From: Actinomyces slackii
GTDB lineage: Bacteria; Actinomycetota; Actinomycetes; Actinomycetales; Actinomycetaceae
DNA length: 64,000 nt
NCBI RefSeq assembly: GCF_900637295.1
Contig: NZ_LR134363.1
Coordinates: 868,001 to 932,000 of the forward strand
Reading direction: 5' to 3'
Shown here: piece by piece, positions 1 to 8,394 of the stretch
Layout of the letters: each line of letters begins with the position of its first letter
Numbering within the stretch: position 1 is the stretch's first letter
Made by a program: the position numbers and the translations under genes
Notes under the pieces: model-generated
What the model was told of the DNA's origin: nothing
What the model saw: only the letters and a program-made list of their open reading frames with translations
The model's database searches: none

Positions 1-1224
1 CGCAGCCTCAAGGGCGCCCCCTACCTGGTGCTCGAGGCCCAGGCCCAGGGGCAGGTGGGCTGGCTTCCCTACCCGGGCCAGTTGCGCCTCCAGGGCTACT
101 CCCACCTGGCCAGCGGCGCCTGCGGGCTCATGTACTGGCACTGGGGCTCCCTCCACAACTCCTTCGAGACCTACTGGAAGGGCCTGGTCTCCCAGGACTA
201 CAGCCCCAACCCCACCTACCGCGAGGCCTGCGCCCTGGGCGCGGAGATGGCCGAGCATGCCGCATCCCTGACCGGCCTGACCAAGGAGAACCGGGCGGCC
301 ATCATGATCTCCAACGAGGCTCTGACCGCCCTGGAGTGGTTCAGCCTTGACACCGGCTTCCCCCGGGCGCTGAGCGGCGGCGGGACCAACTACAACGACG
401 TCTTCCGCTGGGTCTACGACGCGCTGTTCGACCTCAACATCGAGGTCGACATCGTCCCCGCCGACGCCCCCGTGGAGCGGCTCGCCCGCTACGACCTGCT
501 CGTGGTTCCGGCGCTCTACAGCGCGCCTCGCTCCACCTTCGAGACCCTGCGCGCCTACGCCACCGGCGGCGGGAACCTGGTGACGACCTTCCGCACCGGC
601 GTCGCCGACGACAATCTCCAGGTCTTCACCGATCGCCAGCCCCACCGCCTGTCCGCGCTGCTGGGCCTGGGAACCGACCAGTTCACCATCCCCGAGGGCG
701 TGCGCCTGGCCCCCACCGGAGCGCTGGCCCGGATGCTCGGCACTGAGGAGCTCATGGGCACGGCCCAGGTGGATCTGGACGCCCGCACCGTCATGGAGCT
801 GCTCACCCCGGTGGAGGATCTCGAGGGGCAGGGCGACGTCCAGGTCCTTGCCACCTACGAGCACCACGCATGGTCCGGACCCGCGATCGCCCGTCGCCTC
901 CTTGGTGAGTCCGGCTCCATCACCCACCTGGCCACCTGGACGAGCCCCGAGCTGCTTCGGGCGGTGCTGCTCACGGTCCTCGACGAGCGCCAGCTGCTCG
1001 ACTGGCCCCAGTACCTGTCCGGCACGGTCACCGTGCGGCGCGGCACCAACGGCCGCGGTCGGGCGCTGACCTATGTCCTCAACTACTCGCGCGAAGCCGC
1101 TGAGATCGTCCTGCCCCTTCGCGGCCACGACGTCCTGGGCACCCTGGGCGAGGCGGGCGCCGTCGTCGACTCGGCGACCACCGTCACCATCCCCGCCTGG
1201 GGCGTGCTCGTCCTGGAGTCCTGA
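1..1224 (+). CDS. Beta-galactosidase, GH42 family (3' part only)
   Basis: The frame is open from the first base of the window, so the N-terminal part, including the acid/base region, lies outside. The visible part begins with YLVLEAQAQGQVGW; the Glu at bases 34-36 sits where GH42 enzymes carry the catalytic nucleophile (the E..P..VNW-type motif). SGACGLMYWHWGSLHNSFE follows, typical of the end of the GH42 barrel. From about base 300 there is a trimerisation-type domain (LLVVPALYS, GGGNLVTTFRTG), then a small beta domain ending in VTIPAWGVLVLES. GH42 enzymes cleave terminal beta-galactosides. A TetR regulator and an MFS transporter downstream on the other strand suggest a galactoside-use cluster; that link is inferred. 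Confidence 0.88.
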   Translation, partial: RSLKGAPYLVLEAQAQGQVGWLPYPGQLRLQGYSHLASGACGLMYWHWGSLHNSFETYWKGLVSQDYSPNPTYREACALGAEMAEHAASLTGLTKENRAAIMISNEALTALEWFSLDTGFPRALSGGGTNYNDVFRWVYDALFDLNIEVDIVPADAPVERLARYDLLVVPALYSAPRSTFETLRAYATGGGNLVTTFRTGVADDNLQVFTDRQPHRLSALLGLGTDQFTIPEGVRLAPTGALARMLGTEELMGTAQVDLDARTVMELLTPVEDLEGQGDVQVLATYEHHAWSGPAIARRLLGESGSITHLATWTSPELLRAVLLTVLDERQLLDWPQYLSGTVTVRRGTNGRGRALTYVLNYSREAAEIVLPLRGHDVLGTLGEAGAVVDSATTVTIPAWGVLVLES

Positions 1225-1266
1225 CGCGCAAGCGGCTGGACCGGGATCCGGGCCAGTCGGTGAGCT

Positions 1267-1908
1267 TTAGCGGTAGCCGTCCCATGCCGGTGAGGGGAAG
1301 AGGATGGGCTCCCAGCGGGCCCACTCCGCGCTCAGGCTGACCGGGGGCTCGCGCAGGAAGCGGATCTGCGCGCCGTCCATCGCCTCGATGGCCATCTCGA
1401 CCAGGGGGCGCATGGAGGCCCAGCCGCCGGCCTCGATGACCTCGGGCGGAAGGCGCCAGGTGTAGCGCGAGTAGTGCTCCCAGACCTTGTCGGGCCGATC
1501 GATGAAGTAGTCATAGGCGGGGTGGTCGGGATCGGTGGCCTCGACGCCGAGCGCCAGGTAGAGCTGCATGAGGGCGGGGCGGGCCTCATTGAAGGCCACG
1601 AGGTAGCGGAAGTAGGCGGGCAGGCTCATGCCCTCGGGGTTGGTGGCGGCCGGGTCTCCGGAGTCGAGGAAGTCCTGCGGTGTGCCCTGGCGGTCGTAGC
1701 GCTCGGACAGGAGCAGGGTGACCAGTCCGTCCTTGTTGCCGATGTAGTGCAGCAGTCCTGCCTGGGTGATGCCGACGGCGTCGGCCACTGCCTGCAGCGA
1801 CAGCCCGTTGAAGCCGTAGCGGCCAACGAGCTCGGTGGCGGTCTCGACGATCTGCTCGCGCCGCTCATCGGCCGACAGCCTCACGCGCTTTCCTCGGGGA
1901 GTGGACAT
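1267..1908 (-). CDS. TetR/AcrR family transcriptional regulator
   Basis: A 213-residue DNA-binding repressor of TetR type. The N-terminal helix-turn-helix is clear: ADERREQIVETATELV, then GLSLQAVADAVGITQAGLLHYIG, the standard recognition-helix region with an HY tail. The C-terminal ligand domain is divergent and gives no ligand. An in-frame ATG lies 9 bases upstream, but AGGA is well placed for the downstream ATG, so MSTPRGKR is chosen as the start. It is convergent with the GH42 gene and lies beyond the MFS transporter gene on the same strand. The 28-bp inverted repeat in front of that transporter (3532-3559) is the obvious candidate operator. Control of sugar uptake is inferred from position. 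Confidence 0.9.
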   Translation of the reverse strand: MSTPRGKRVRLSADERREQIVETATELVGRYGFNGLSLQAVADAVGITQAGLLHYIGNKDGLVTLLLSERYDRQGTPQDFLDSGDPAATNPEGMSLPAYFRYLVAFNEARPALMQLYLALGVEATDPDHPAYDYFIDRPDKVWEHYSRYTWRLPPEVIEAGGWASMRPLVEMAIEAMDGAQIRFLREPPVSLSAEWARWEPILFPSPAWDGYR

Positions 1909-1967
1909 GCCCAGCATCCTATGCCCTGCTTGTCAGATCTCCGATGCGCGTGTTCGCCTCGACGACC

Positions 1968-2135
1968 TGGGGCCGGGGCCGCTGTGTCGGCGATGTGGGG
2001 CCGGTCGCTGTCTCGACGACGAGGGTTTGCGTAGACGACGTGCCCTTGCGTCAATCGTCCCTGTGCTAACCCCAGTGCGATGACGCGAACCCTCGTCCGT
2101 TACGCAGAGTCACGTCGTCGGCGCAGGCGGGCGGG
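1968..2135. repeat. Dispersed nested-hairpin repeat, copy A
   Basis: This stretch aligns without gaps to 4213-4380, with about 15 mismatches in 168 positions by eye. Its core (2016-2118) can form two nested stems: an outer pair with ACGACGAGGGTTTGCGTA on the left, and an inner pair closing on TGACGCGAACCCTCGTC. The loop contains CTGTGCTAACCCCAGT. A third, more divergent copy lies at 48437-48532. It has no coding potential. It lies between the TetR start and the MFS transporter stop. Confidence 0.85.
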
Positions 2136-2160
2136 CCCGGATACTGGGTCCGCCCGCCTG
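2124..2160 (-). terminator. Strong GC hairpin downstream of the MFS transporter
   Basis: The 15-base arms CAGGCGGGCGGGCCC (2124-2138) and GGGTCCGCCCGCCTG (2146-2160) pair with one G-U wobble around a 7-base loop. The hairpin starts 13 bases past the transporter stop codon, as expected for an intrinsic terminator, but there is no T-run. It overlaps the end of repeat copy A. Confidence 0.6.
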
Positions 2161-2172
2161 TGATGCGCGCTC

Positions 2173-3492
2173 TCAGCGCACCCGCTTGATCGCCAAGATC
2201 GAGAAGCAGCCGACGACGGCGCAGGTGATGGAGATGGGGAAGACCAGCGCGTAGCTCCCGGTCAGGGTGACCACATTGGCGGTGATGAGCGGACCGGACA
2301 TCTGCCCCAGCGTGGTGGACATGTTGAGGATCCCCAGGTCCTTGCCCGCCTTGTCCGGGTCGGGCAGAACATCGACGTTGAGAGCCTGGTCCACGGAGTT
2401 GTAGACGGCGTAGCCGAAGCCTGCGATCGCGGCGAAGAGGTACATGCCCACCTGCGAGGGGATGAGCCAGGGCATCGCCACACCCAGGGCGAAGCACAGG
2501 GAGGACAGGACAACCGGCACCTTCCGGCGGCGAAGGAGGTCGGAGATGGGCCCGCCGAGGAAGCCGCCGGTGACGCTGGTGATGAGAATGATGAGGTTGG
2601 TGGTGGCCAGGGTTCCCGCCACTTGGGCCGTGGACAGGCTGAGGTAGTCCTGGATGATGTAGAGCTGGTAGGCGTTGATCATCTGGTAGGACACGAGCAT
2701 GGTGAAGCGGCCGATGAAGGCCTTGTAGAAGTCGCCGGCGCCCTTGGTCGGCGGGATGAAGGAGCGCAGGAGATCATCCACGGACTGTGCCTGGGCGTCG
2801 GCTTGAGTCGAGGGGGCCTCGCGCGGCCACAGCGCCACGGCGACGATGCCCGAGACCCCCATGAGGATGCCCCCGATGGCGAAGCCCGACAGCGAGGCCT
2901 GCCCGGTGGCGATGAACTGGGCGCCGATGATCCCTCCCAGCGGGAAGCCGATCGAGACGCCGACTCCCCAGAAGGTCGACATCGTGCCGCGGATCTTCTC
3001 GGGCACGCGGTCCGAGAGCACGGCGATGGCCGGGGCCAGCATCATGTTGAGGCCGACCATGCACAGGCAGTAGTCGATGACCAGCAGGGTGGTGTTGGAC
3101 AGGACGCCCACGCCGAAGAGCGTGATCCCGCCCAGAACGCCTCCGCACGCCACCCAGGGCGTGCGGCGCCCGAAGCGCGAGCGGGTCCGGTCGGAGAAGG
3201 CGCCGAAGATGAGGTTGGAGACCAGGGAGACGACGGCGGTGATGGCGCTGATCGTTCCCAGCAGGGAGTCGGGGTTGTCGACGCCGAGGTCCTTGAGCCG
3301 CTGGGGCAGGAGCACGGAGGCGATGATGTTCAGCCCGATGGCCCACAGCAGCGAGATGAGGAAGAAGCCGATGCCGAAGCGGACCATGACTAGGCGGCTC
3401 AGGGGCTTGCCGGTCTCGGGGGAGAGGGGGGAGGGCTCGGAGGTGGCGGGGTCGGGTTCGGTGGGAGTGGTCTCAGCCGGCGTCTGTGCCAT
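2173..3492 (-). CDS. MFS transporter (sugar-type, GPH/MFS-like)
   Basis: A 439-residue integral membrane protein with about 12 hydrophobic segments after a roughly 30-residue Pro/Thr/Glu-rich cytoplasmic N-terminus. The signature loop between helices 2 and 3 is GAFSDRTRSRFGRRTPW, the D-R-x-x-R-x-G-R-R form of the MFS motif seen in sugar:cation symporters. A second half-motif, GGPISDLLRRRKVP, follows the central loop. The substrate cannot be read from sequence; the neighbouring GH42 gene suggests a galactoside. The start codon is preceded by a GGAAAGGAT Shine-Dalgarno-like stretch, and further upstream lies a near-perfect 28-bp inverted repeat, probably the site of the TetR regulator encoded downstream. 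Confidence 0.9.
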   Translation of the reverse strand: MAQTPAETTPTEPDPATSEPSPLSPETGKPLSRLVMVRFGIGFFLISLLWAIGLNIIASVLLPQRLKDLGVDNPDSLLGTISAITAVVSLVSNLIFGAFSDRTRSRFGRRTPWVACGGVLGGITLFGVGVLSNTTLLVIDYCLCMVGLNMMLAPAIAVLSDRVPEKIRGTMSTFWGVGVSIGFPLGGIIGAQFIATGQASLSGFAIGGILMGVSGIVAVALWPREAPSTQADAQAQSVDDLLRSFIPPTKGAGDFYKAFIGRFTMLVSYQMINAYQLYIIQDYLSLSTAQVAGTLATTNLIILITSVTGGFLGGPISDLLRRRKVPVVLSSLCFALGVAMPWLIPSQVGMYLFAAIAGFGYAVYNSVDQALNVDVLPDPDKAGKDLGILNMSTTLGQMSGPLITANVVTLTGSYALVFPISITCAVVGCFSILAIKRVR

Positions 3493-3531
3493 GCGCGTGC
3501 ATCCTTTCCGCGGCGGTGCGGATCTGACGAT

Positions 3532-3559
3532 TCACTATCTATTGGTTAATAGGTAGTGA
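3532..3559. promoter_or_regulatory. Putative TetR operator upstream of the MFS transporter
   Basis: TCACTATCTATT (3532-3543) and AATAGGTAGTGA (3548-3559) are inverted arms of 12 bases with one mismatch, separated by GGTT. It is AT-rich in a GC-rich setting and lies 40 bases upstream of the transporter ATG, a typical place for a repressor site. Assignment to the TetR protein at 1267-1908 is inferred. Confidence 0.6.
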
Positions 3560-3643
3560 GTAGATGGTATCGGCCCGCATGTGGAGCGTCAATGCGACTG
3601 GTGACACAGGCAGGAGGCGCCGTGCGCCAGGAGGGCCGGTCCG

Positions 3644-4051
3644 CTACCGATGCTCTTCGCGCAGGCCCGCCCAGCCCGAGACCTCGACCTGGCCATCGCG
3701 ATTGCTTCCCGTGGCCAGGACGGTGCCGTCGGCCCGCAGGCCCAACGTGTGGGCCGCTCCCGCCGCGACGGCGACGACGTCGCGCCACGCCCCGGTCTCG
3801 CACTGGCCGTGGGCGTTCCACCCCGTGGCCAGGACGGTCCCGTCGGCCTGCAGGCCCACGGTGTGCGACCGGCCCGTGTTGCTGAAGGCGTGGACATTGC
3901 CGGCGGCGACGGCGATCACCTCGCGCCATGGGGCGACCCGGCACTCGCCGGCACCGTCGTGACCCGCTGCCACCACCGTGCCGTCACTGCGCCGTCCCAC
4001 GCAATGGCGGCGGCCGGCGGCGATGGCGTGAAGCAGAGCCCGCGGAGGCAT
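3644..4051 (-). pseudogene. RCC1-repeat protein, short remnant
   Basis: The frame encodes three RCC1-type blade repeats of about 45 residues, recognisable as HTVGLQADGTVLATGWN and HTLGLRADGTVLATGSN followed by G-C/V-W-turn segments. Seven blades normally make a propeller, so about 136 residues cannot form one alone. I use the internal ATG giving MPPRALLHAIAAG; the frame stays open 52 codons further upstream, but that part has no RCC1 character. It is probably the tail of a larger gene or a decaying cassette. With the MFS gene it lies between the two copies of a 168-bp direct repeat. Confidence 0.55.
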
Positions 4052-4212
4052 GCGGCGAGTGCAGGGGAGGCCTCGCGCGGCGGTGAGTGACCCGCCACAG
4101 GTTAGAAGGGCGCGGCCGCCAGGGTCGAAGGCCTCGCGCGCCGCGGTGAGTGCACCAGGTGAGGGGCCCTCGTCGTCGAGCCGGCGTGGGGCCGGCCGCT
4201 GCGGCAATGATG

Positions 4213-4380
4213 TGGGGCCGGGGCTGCTGTGTCGGCGATGTGGGGCCGGTCGCTGTCTCGACGACGAGGGTTTGCGTAGACGACGAGGGAATGCGTCAAT
4301 GACCCCTGTGCTAACCCCAGTCGGATGACGCGAACCCTCGTCCGGTACGCAAAGGCACGTCGTCGGCTCAGGCGGGCGGG
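4213..4380. repeat. Dispersed nested-hairpin repeat, copy B
   Basis: Direct repeat of 1968-2135 at a constant offset of 2245 bases. Nested pairing is clearest here: outer arms 4261-4278 and 4346-4363, inner arms 4282-4298 (GACGAGGGAATGCGTCA) and 4326-4342 (TGACGCGAACCCTCGTC). The rest of the gap between the RCC1 remnant and the Nudix gene (4052-4482) holds a short imperfect reiteration of GGAAGC/CCCC at 4385-4425 and nothing else I can name. Confidence 0.85.
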
Positions 4381-4482
4381 CGCTGAAGCCCCCGGAAGCG
4401 CCCCGGAAGCCCCCGGAAGCGCCCGACCTCCGGGCTCGCGCGGCCAGCGGTCAAGCGCACCGCCGCGGGCCCGGGCCCGTTG

Positions 4483-4980
4483 TCAGGCGAAGTGGGCGGG
4501 GACGCGGGGGAAGGCGGGGTCGTCCAGGAGGACGAGGGCCGAGGCGATCCTCTGGCGCGAGGAGGCCAGCAGCGGCTCGGGCAGGTCCTCGGGGGAGAAC
4601 CAGCCGACCTCCGTCGACTCGTCATCGGACACCCGCGCCGGCTCGGAGTCGGCCACGGGGCGCCCCACGAAGTTGATGTCCATGAAGACGCAGCGGTCCC
4701 CGTTGGGGAAGGCCTTGGGCTCTCCGGCGACCACGCCCACCAGGGCCAGCAGCTCGATCGCCACCCCGGTCTCCTCCAGGCACTCGCGCACGGCCGCCGC
4801 CCCCGGTTGCTCGCCCGGGTCGGGGATCCCGGAGACCACCGCCCACTGGCCGTTATCCGCCCGCCGCCCCAGGAGGAGCCGGCCCTGGTCATCCACGACG
4901 ACGACACTGACCCCCGGCATCCACAGCAGGTCGTGACCGATCTTCTCGCGCAGGGACAGGATGAACTCGGGAGTCGGCAT
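4483..4980 (-). CDS. Nudix hydrolase
   Basis: A 165-residue protein of the Nudix superfamily, which hydrolyses nucleoside diphosphates linked to another moiety. The Nudix box is complete: G-I-P-D-P-G-E at about residue 60, followed by RECLEETGV, giving the G-x5-E-x7-R-E-x2-E-E-x-G pattern with all metal-binding glutamates. The strands before (GVSVVVVDDQGRLLLGRR) and after it fit a single Nudix fold of normal length. The N-terminal segment (PEFILSLREKIGHDLLWMPGV) matches the actinobacterial subgroup usually annotated as NUDIX/ADP-ribose pyrophosphatase-like. The substrate is unknown. The gene stands alone upstream of the nifU-feoBA group on the same strand. Confidence 0.93.
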   Translation of the reverse strand: MPTPEFILSLREKIGHDLLWMPGVSVVVVDDQGRLLLGRRADNGQWAVVSGIPDPGEQPGAAAVRECLEETGVAIELLALVGVVAGEPKAFPNGDRCVFMDINFVGRPVADSEPARVSDDESTEVGWFSPEDLPEPLLASSRQRIASALVLLDDPAFPRVPAHFA

Positions 4981-5090
4981 GTCCCGAGCATACGGTCTGC
5001 CGATCTCAGCGGCCCACCCGGCAGGCCCCGCATCCCGACGGCGCCGCCCCGGCCCCGCCTACCGGCCCCGCCCACCGGCAAGGCACCCGC

Positions 5091-5627
5091 CTACTGGCTC
5101 GGCGCGCCCGCCTCCCGGACCTCGACCAGCCAGGGGCAGCGCCGTCGCAGCAGGTGCTCGAAGCGGGCGTGCATGGTGATGAGGGACGCCGGGCAGTCGT
5201 GGCAGGCGCCCTCCATGGCGACCTCAACGACCCCGTTGGAGACCGACCGCACCACGAAGGCCCCGCCGTGGCTGTGGGCCAGCTCGCCCACGCGCCCCTC
5301 GGCGATCTCCTCGGCGGCCGCCCGCAGCGCCTCATCGGGGCCCAGGGACCGCGCCTGCTCGGTCGCCCGCCACTGCTCGGGAGCGGCCAGCGCCGCGACC
5401 AGGGCCGCGCGCACCCGGCCTCCCTCAGCCTCCCAGGAGCGCCCGTCCCCCAGCAGGGTCAGCACGGCGCCGGGAGCCGCGTGAAGGGCCTCCAGGGTGC
5501 CGTCCTCCACGAGCTCCATGAGGTCCGACGGCGCAGCGGCCACCTGCCCGGCGAAGGGCAGCAGGCCGTCGGGCACCACCCAGCGCATGACCGATGGATC
5601 CGGCGTGGTCTGGGGGTGGGTGGGCAC
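5091..5627 (-). CDS. NifU C-terminal-domain protein (Fe-S scaffold-like)
   Basis: The C-terminal half carries a NifU-like (Nfu) domain: GGAFVVRSVSNGVVEVAMEG, then ACHDCPAS with the CxxC that binds a shared Fe-S cluster in Nfu proteins, then HARFEHLLRRRCPW. The N-terminal half begins VPTHPQTTPDPSVMRWVVP, a segment recurring in actinobacterial members of this family. For that reason the GTG at 5627 is preferred to the internal ATG at 5588, although neither has a good ribosome binding site. It lies downstream of feoB on the same strand, and a role in supplying Fe-S clusters from imported ferrous iron is plausible. The 107 bases before feoB's stop hold no gene. Confidence 0.8.
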   Translation of the reverse strand: MPTHPQTTPDPSVMRWVVPDGLLPFAGQVAAAPSDLMELVEDGTLEALHAAPGAVLTLLGDGRSWEAEGGRVRAALVAALAAPEQWRATEQARSLGPDEALRAAAEEIAEGRVGELAHSHGGAFVVRSVSNGVVEVAMEGACHDCPASLITMHARFEHLLRRRCPWLVEVREAGAPSQ

Positions 5628-5734
5628 GGGCCGGCCGGCCCGCGCGTCGAGCCCGGAGCCCGGCCCAGGGCCCAGGCCGGAGCGCGACTCCGACTGGGCT
5701 CGGGCTCTCGCGCCCGCCCGCGAGCTCCACAGCC

Positions 5735-7834
5735 TCACAGCAGGGCCGCGACGATCGCGCGGGCCAGGGCGGCCATGACCCAGGCGGTGACGAACATGTA
5801 GCCGTAGGCGATGAGCGGCCACTTCCAGGTCCCGGTCTCGCGGCGCATGGCCCCGGCGGTGGCCATGCACTGCAGGGCGTAGACGAAGAAGACGAGGATC
5901 GCCGCCAGGGTGGCGGGGTTGAAGAGCTGGTCCCCGGCCTTGTTGGTGATCGTGTCCTCCTGGTAGGTCATCGTCGCCAGGTGCGAGGTGGGCTCCTCGG
6001 GGTCCTCCGCGGCGGCGATCTGCCCCAGAGTGGCCACAAAGGTCTCCCGCGCCGCCAGGGAGGAGACGACGGCGACATTGATGCGCCACTCGAAGCCCAG
6101 CGGCTCGAAGACCGGCTCCAGCGCCCGGCCGATGGAGGCGGCCCAGGAGTTGTCCATGGTGTAGGAGGTCCGGTGGGCCTCCAGCAGCGCCTCAAGCTCC
6201 TCGGCCTCGGTGATGGGGGCGCCGTCCTCGCCCATGACCCGCGAGGAGGAGGGATCCTCCACGGCGGCCGATACCGCGGCGCACTCGGCATCGGCGGCGC
6301 AGTGCGCCGCGAAGTCGGCCTCGGAGCGCATGGGGGCATTGAGCAGCACCCACAGCACGATGGTGGTCAGGGTGATGATGGTGCTGGCCTTCTTGATGAA
6401 CCCCTTGCAGGCATCCCACACCATGAGGGCCACGGCGCGGGGCCGCGGCAGGCGGTAGGGCGGCATCTCCATGTAGAAGGGCAGCAGCACGCCGTCGCGG
6501 TCGGTCAGGCGCTTGACCACCCAGGCCGCCACCATCGCCGAGCACGCCCCCAGCAGGTAGAGGGCGAACATGACCGTCCCGCGCGCCCCGAAGGGCCCGA
6601 TCCTCGCATCGGAGTCCACCAGCAGGGAGATCATGATGACGTAGACCGGAAGCCGCGCCGAGCAGGTCATGAGCGGGGCGGAGAGCATGGTGGCCAGGCG
6701 GTCCCTGGCGCTGGGCAGGGTGCGGGTGGCCATGATCCCCGGGATCGCGCAGGCGAAGGAGGACAGCAGCGCCACGAAGGCCCGCCCCTCCAGGCCCGCC
6801 TTGCTCATCACCCGGTCCATGAGGAAGGCGGCACGGGACATGTACCCCACGCCCTCCAGGACGGCGATGATGAGGAACATGATGATGATCTGGGGCAGGA
6901 AGACCAGCACCGCCCCCACTCCGCCGACGATCCCATCGGCCAGCAGCCCGGCGAGCAGCGGGGCGGAGGCGTCCAGCCAGCCGTGGATGGCCTCCGACAG
7001 CGCCCCGAAGACGCCCTCGATCGCATCCTGGAAGGGCGCCGCCCAGGTGAAGATCGCCTGGAAGAAGGTGTACATGACGGCGAAGAACACGGCCGTGCCC
7101 GCCACGGGGTGCAGGAGCACGCGGTCGATGGCCGAGGTGGTGCGGTCGGCGACCGGCGAGGCGTAGTCGGCCGCCGCCAGGATGGAGTCCGTCCATGAGG
7201 CGAGCTCACCCGGGTCGGTGGGCGGGGCGATAGGAGTGCGCGGCCAGGTGGCGATCTGGTCCAGGTGCTCGCGCAACTCGGGAATGCCCAGCCCGCGGTG
7301 GCCCAGGACCCGCACGGCGGGCACGCCCAGGGCCTGGCCCAGGGCCTCGACGTCGAGCCGCCCCTCGCGCCGGGTCAGCTCATCGGTCATGGTCACGGCC
7401 AGGCAGGTGGGCAGGCCCAGCCCCAGGGCCTCGGCCACGAAGGTCATGCCGCGGCGCAGCGTCGTGGCGTCGATGACGACGATGAGGGCGTCGGGGCTCT
7501 CGACCTGCTGGTGCTGGCCGGTCAGGACATCGCGCACGATCCGCTCATCGGGGCTGATGGGCTCCAGGGAGTAGGCGCCGGGCAGGTCCTCGATGGTCAC
7601 GGTGCCGTTGGCGGTCGAGCAGCTGCCCTGGGAGCGGGCCACCGTGACGCCGGGGTAGTTGCCGGTCTTGGCCCGCAGCCCGGTCAGGGTGTTGTAGATG
7701 CTGGTCTTGCCGGCGTTGGGGGAGCCGGCCAGGGCCACGCGGCGGGCCCCTGCCACAACGGTGGTGCTGGAGGCCCCGCAGTGACAGCCGCCGTCGTTCC
7801 CCGCGCCGTCGTGCCCGCAGTGATCAGCGCTCAC
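5735..7834 (-). CDS. feoB: Ferrous iron transport protein B
   Basis: Ferrous iron uptake protein with an N-terminal G-protein domain and a membrane domain. The G motifs are intact: G1 GSPNAGKTS, G2 NYPGVTV, G3 DLPGAYS. The membrane part has the Gate-type repeats (ALLSSFACAIPGIMATRTL and, later, VVSSLAARETFVATLGQI). Before the G domain lies a His/Cys-rich head, HCGHDGAGNDGGCHCG, a plausible metal-binding stretch. The GTG at 7834 is chosen because it overlaps the feoA stop in a GTGA junction and follows AAGGAGG at good spacing. The upstream iron-box-like palindrome suggests iron repression of the operon. Confidence 0.95.
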   Translation of the reverse strand: MSADHCGHDGAGNDGGCHCGASSTTVVAGARRVALAGSPNAGKTSIYNTLTGLRAKTGNYPGVTVARSQGSCSTANGTVTIEDLPGAYSLEPISPDERIVRDVLTGQHQQVESPDALIVVIDATTLRRGMTFVAEALGLGLPTCLAVTMTDELTRREGRLDVEALGQALGVPAVRVLGHRGLGIPELREHLDQIATWPRTPIAPPTDPGELASWTDSILAAADYASPVADRTTSAIDRVLLHPVAGTAVFFAVMYTFFQAIFTWAAPFQDAIEGVFGALSEAIHGWLDASAPLLAGLLADGIVGGVGAVLVFLPQIIIMFLIIAVLEGVGYMSRAAFLMDRVMSKAGLEGRAFVALLSSFACAIPGIMATRTLPSARDRLATMLSAPLMTCSARLPVYVIMISLLVDSDARIGPFGARGTVMFALYLLGACSAMVAAWVVKRLTDRDGVLLPFYMEMPPYRLPRPRAVALMVWDACKGFIKKASTIITLTTIVLWVLLNAPMRSEADFAAHCAADAECAAVSAAVEDPSSSRVMGEDGAPITEAEELEALLEAHRTSYTMDNSWAASIGRALEPVFEPLGFEWRINVAVVSSLAARETFVATLGQIAAAEDPEEPTSHLATMTYQEDTITNKAGDQLFNPATLAAILVFFVYALQCMATAGAMRRETGTWKWPLIAYGYMFVTAWVMAALARAIVAALL

Positions 7835-8142
7835 GAGTCCGCCTCCTTGCGAGCCGCGGTGATGCGGACCTGCTCGGCGTCGCTCCGGCGCAGGCACAGC
7901 TCGTAATCGGCGACGGTGAAGACCGTGGGGTCGCCCAGCGGCGCGCGCCGGCTCGCGGAGATGGTGCGGCCGGGGATGAGCCCGAGGTCCTGGAGGCGCC
8001 GGGTCAGGCGGGCCTGCGCGGGATCGGGGCTCTCGGCGCCGACCCCGGTGATGGTGGCGCAGTGCCCGGGCCGCAGGTCCGAGAGCCGGGTCTCCTCGCC
8101 CGCTCCGCTGTGGGGTCCGTGGCTCTGGGAGGAGGTGTTCAC
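7831..8142 (-). CDS. feoA: FeoA-domain protein
   Basis: A 103-residue cytoplasmic SH3-like protein that accompanies FeoB. The domain reads LSDLRPGHCATITGVG, then RLQDLGLIPGRTISASRRAPLGDPTVFTVADYELCLRRSDAEQVRI, the standard FeoA pattern in which the basic DLGL-PG segment precedes a G-D-P turn. GTG at 8142 (VNTSSQSHG) is used because AGAGGA lies 5-6 bases upstream; the upstream in-frame extension has no ribosome binding site. It is translationally coupled to feoB through a 4-base overlap. Confidence 0.92.
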   Translation of the reverse strand: MNTSSQSHGPHSGAGEETRLSDLRPGHCATITGVGAESPDPAQARLTRRLQDLGLIPGRTISASRRAPLGDPTVFTVADYELCLRRSDAEQVRITAARKEADS

Positions 8143-8212
8143 GGCTGTCCTCTGGTTGATCGTCGGATGATCGGGGTGAGCGCGATGAGCGCGAGGCTCA
8201 TCTCCGCGCACT

Positions 8213-8232
8213 TTGAGGGTAGCCTCTCCTGA
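8213..8232 (-). promoter_or_regulatory. Putative DtxR/IdeR iron box before feoAB
   Basis: Read on the feoAB strand the site is TCAGGAGAGGCTACCCTCAA. It agrees with the DtxR/IdeR consensus TTAGGTTAGGCTAACCTAA at about 14 of 19 positions, including the central AGGCTA-CCT core. It lies about 70 bases upstream of the feoA start. DtxR-type repressors with ferrous iron block such promoters in actinobacteria; direct control here is inferred. Confidence 0.5.
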
Positions 8233-8394
8233 TTCACATGTCAGCCTGCCGGGCGTGACGGCGACCGCATGAGGGGTCACGGAGCCCGTATGGGCGCGCC
8301 GTCTTCAGGCAACACCGCGCTGACCTGGGACTGAGGGCCTCCATCGGGGTCCTCCCAGTCCATCACCGGCAGCGACGGCCTCACGCCGCACGAC

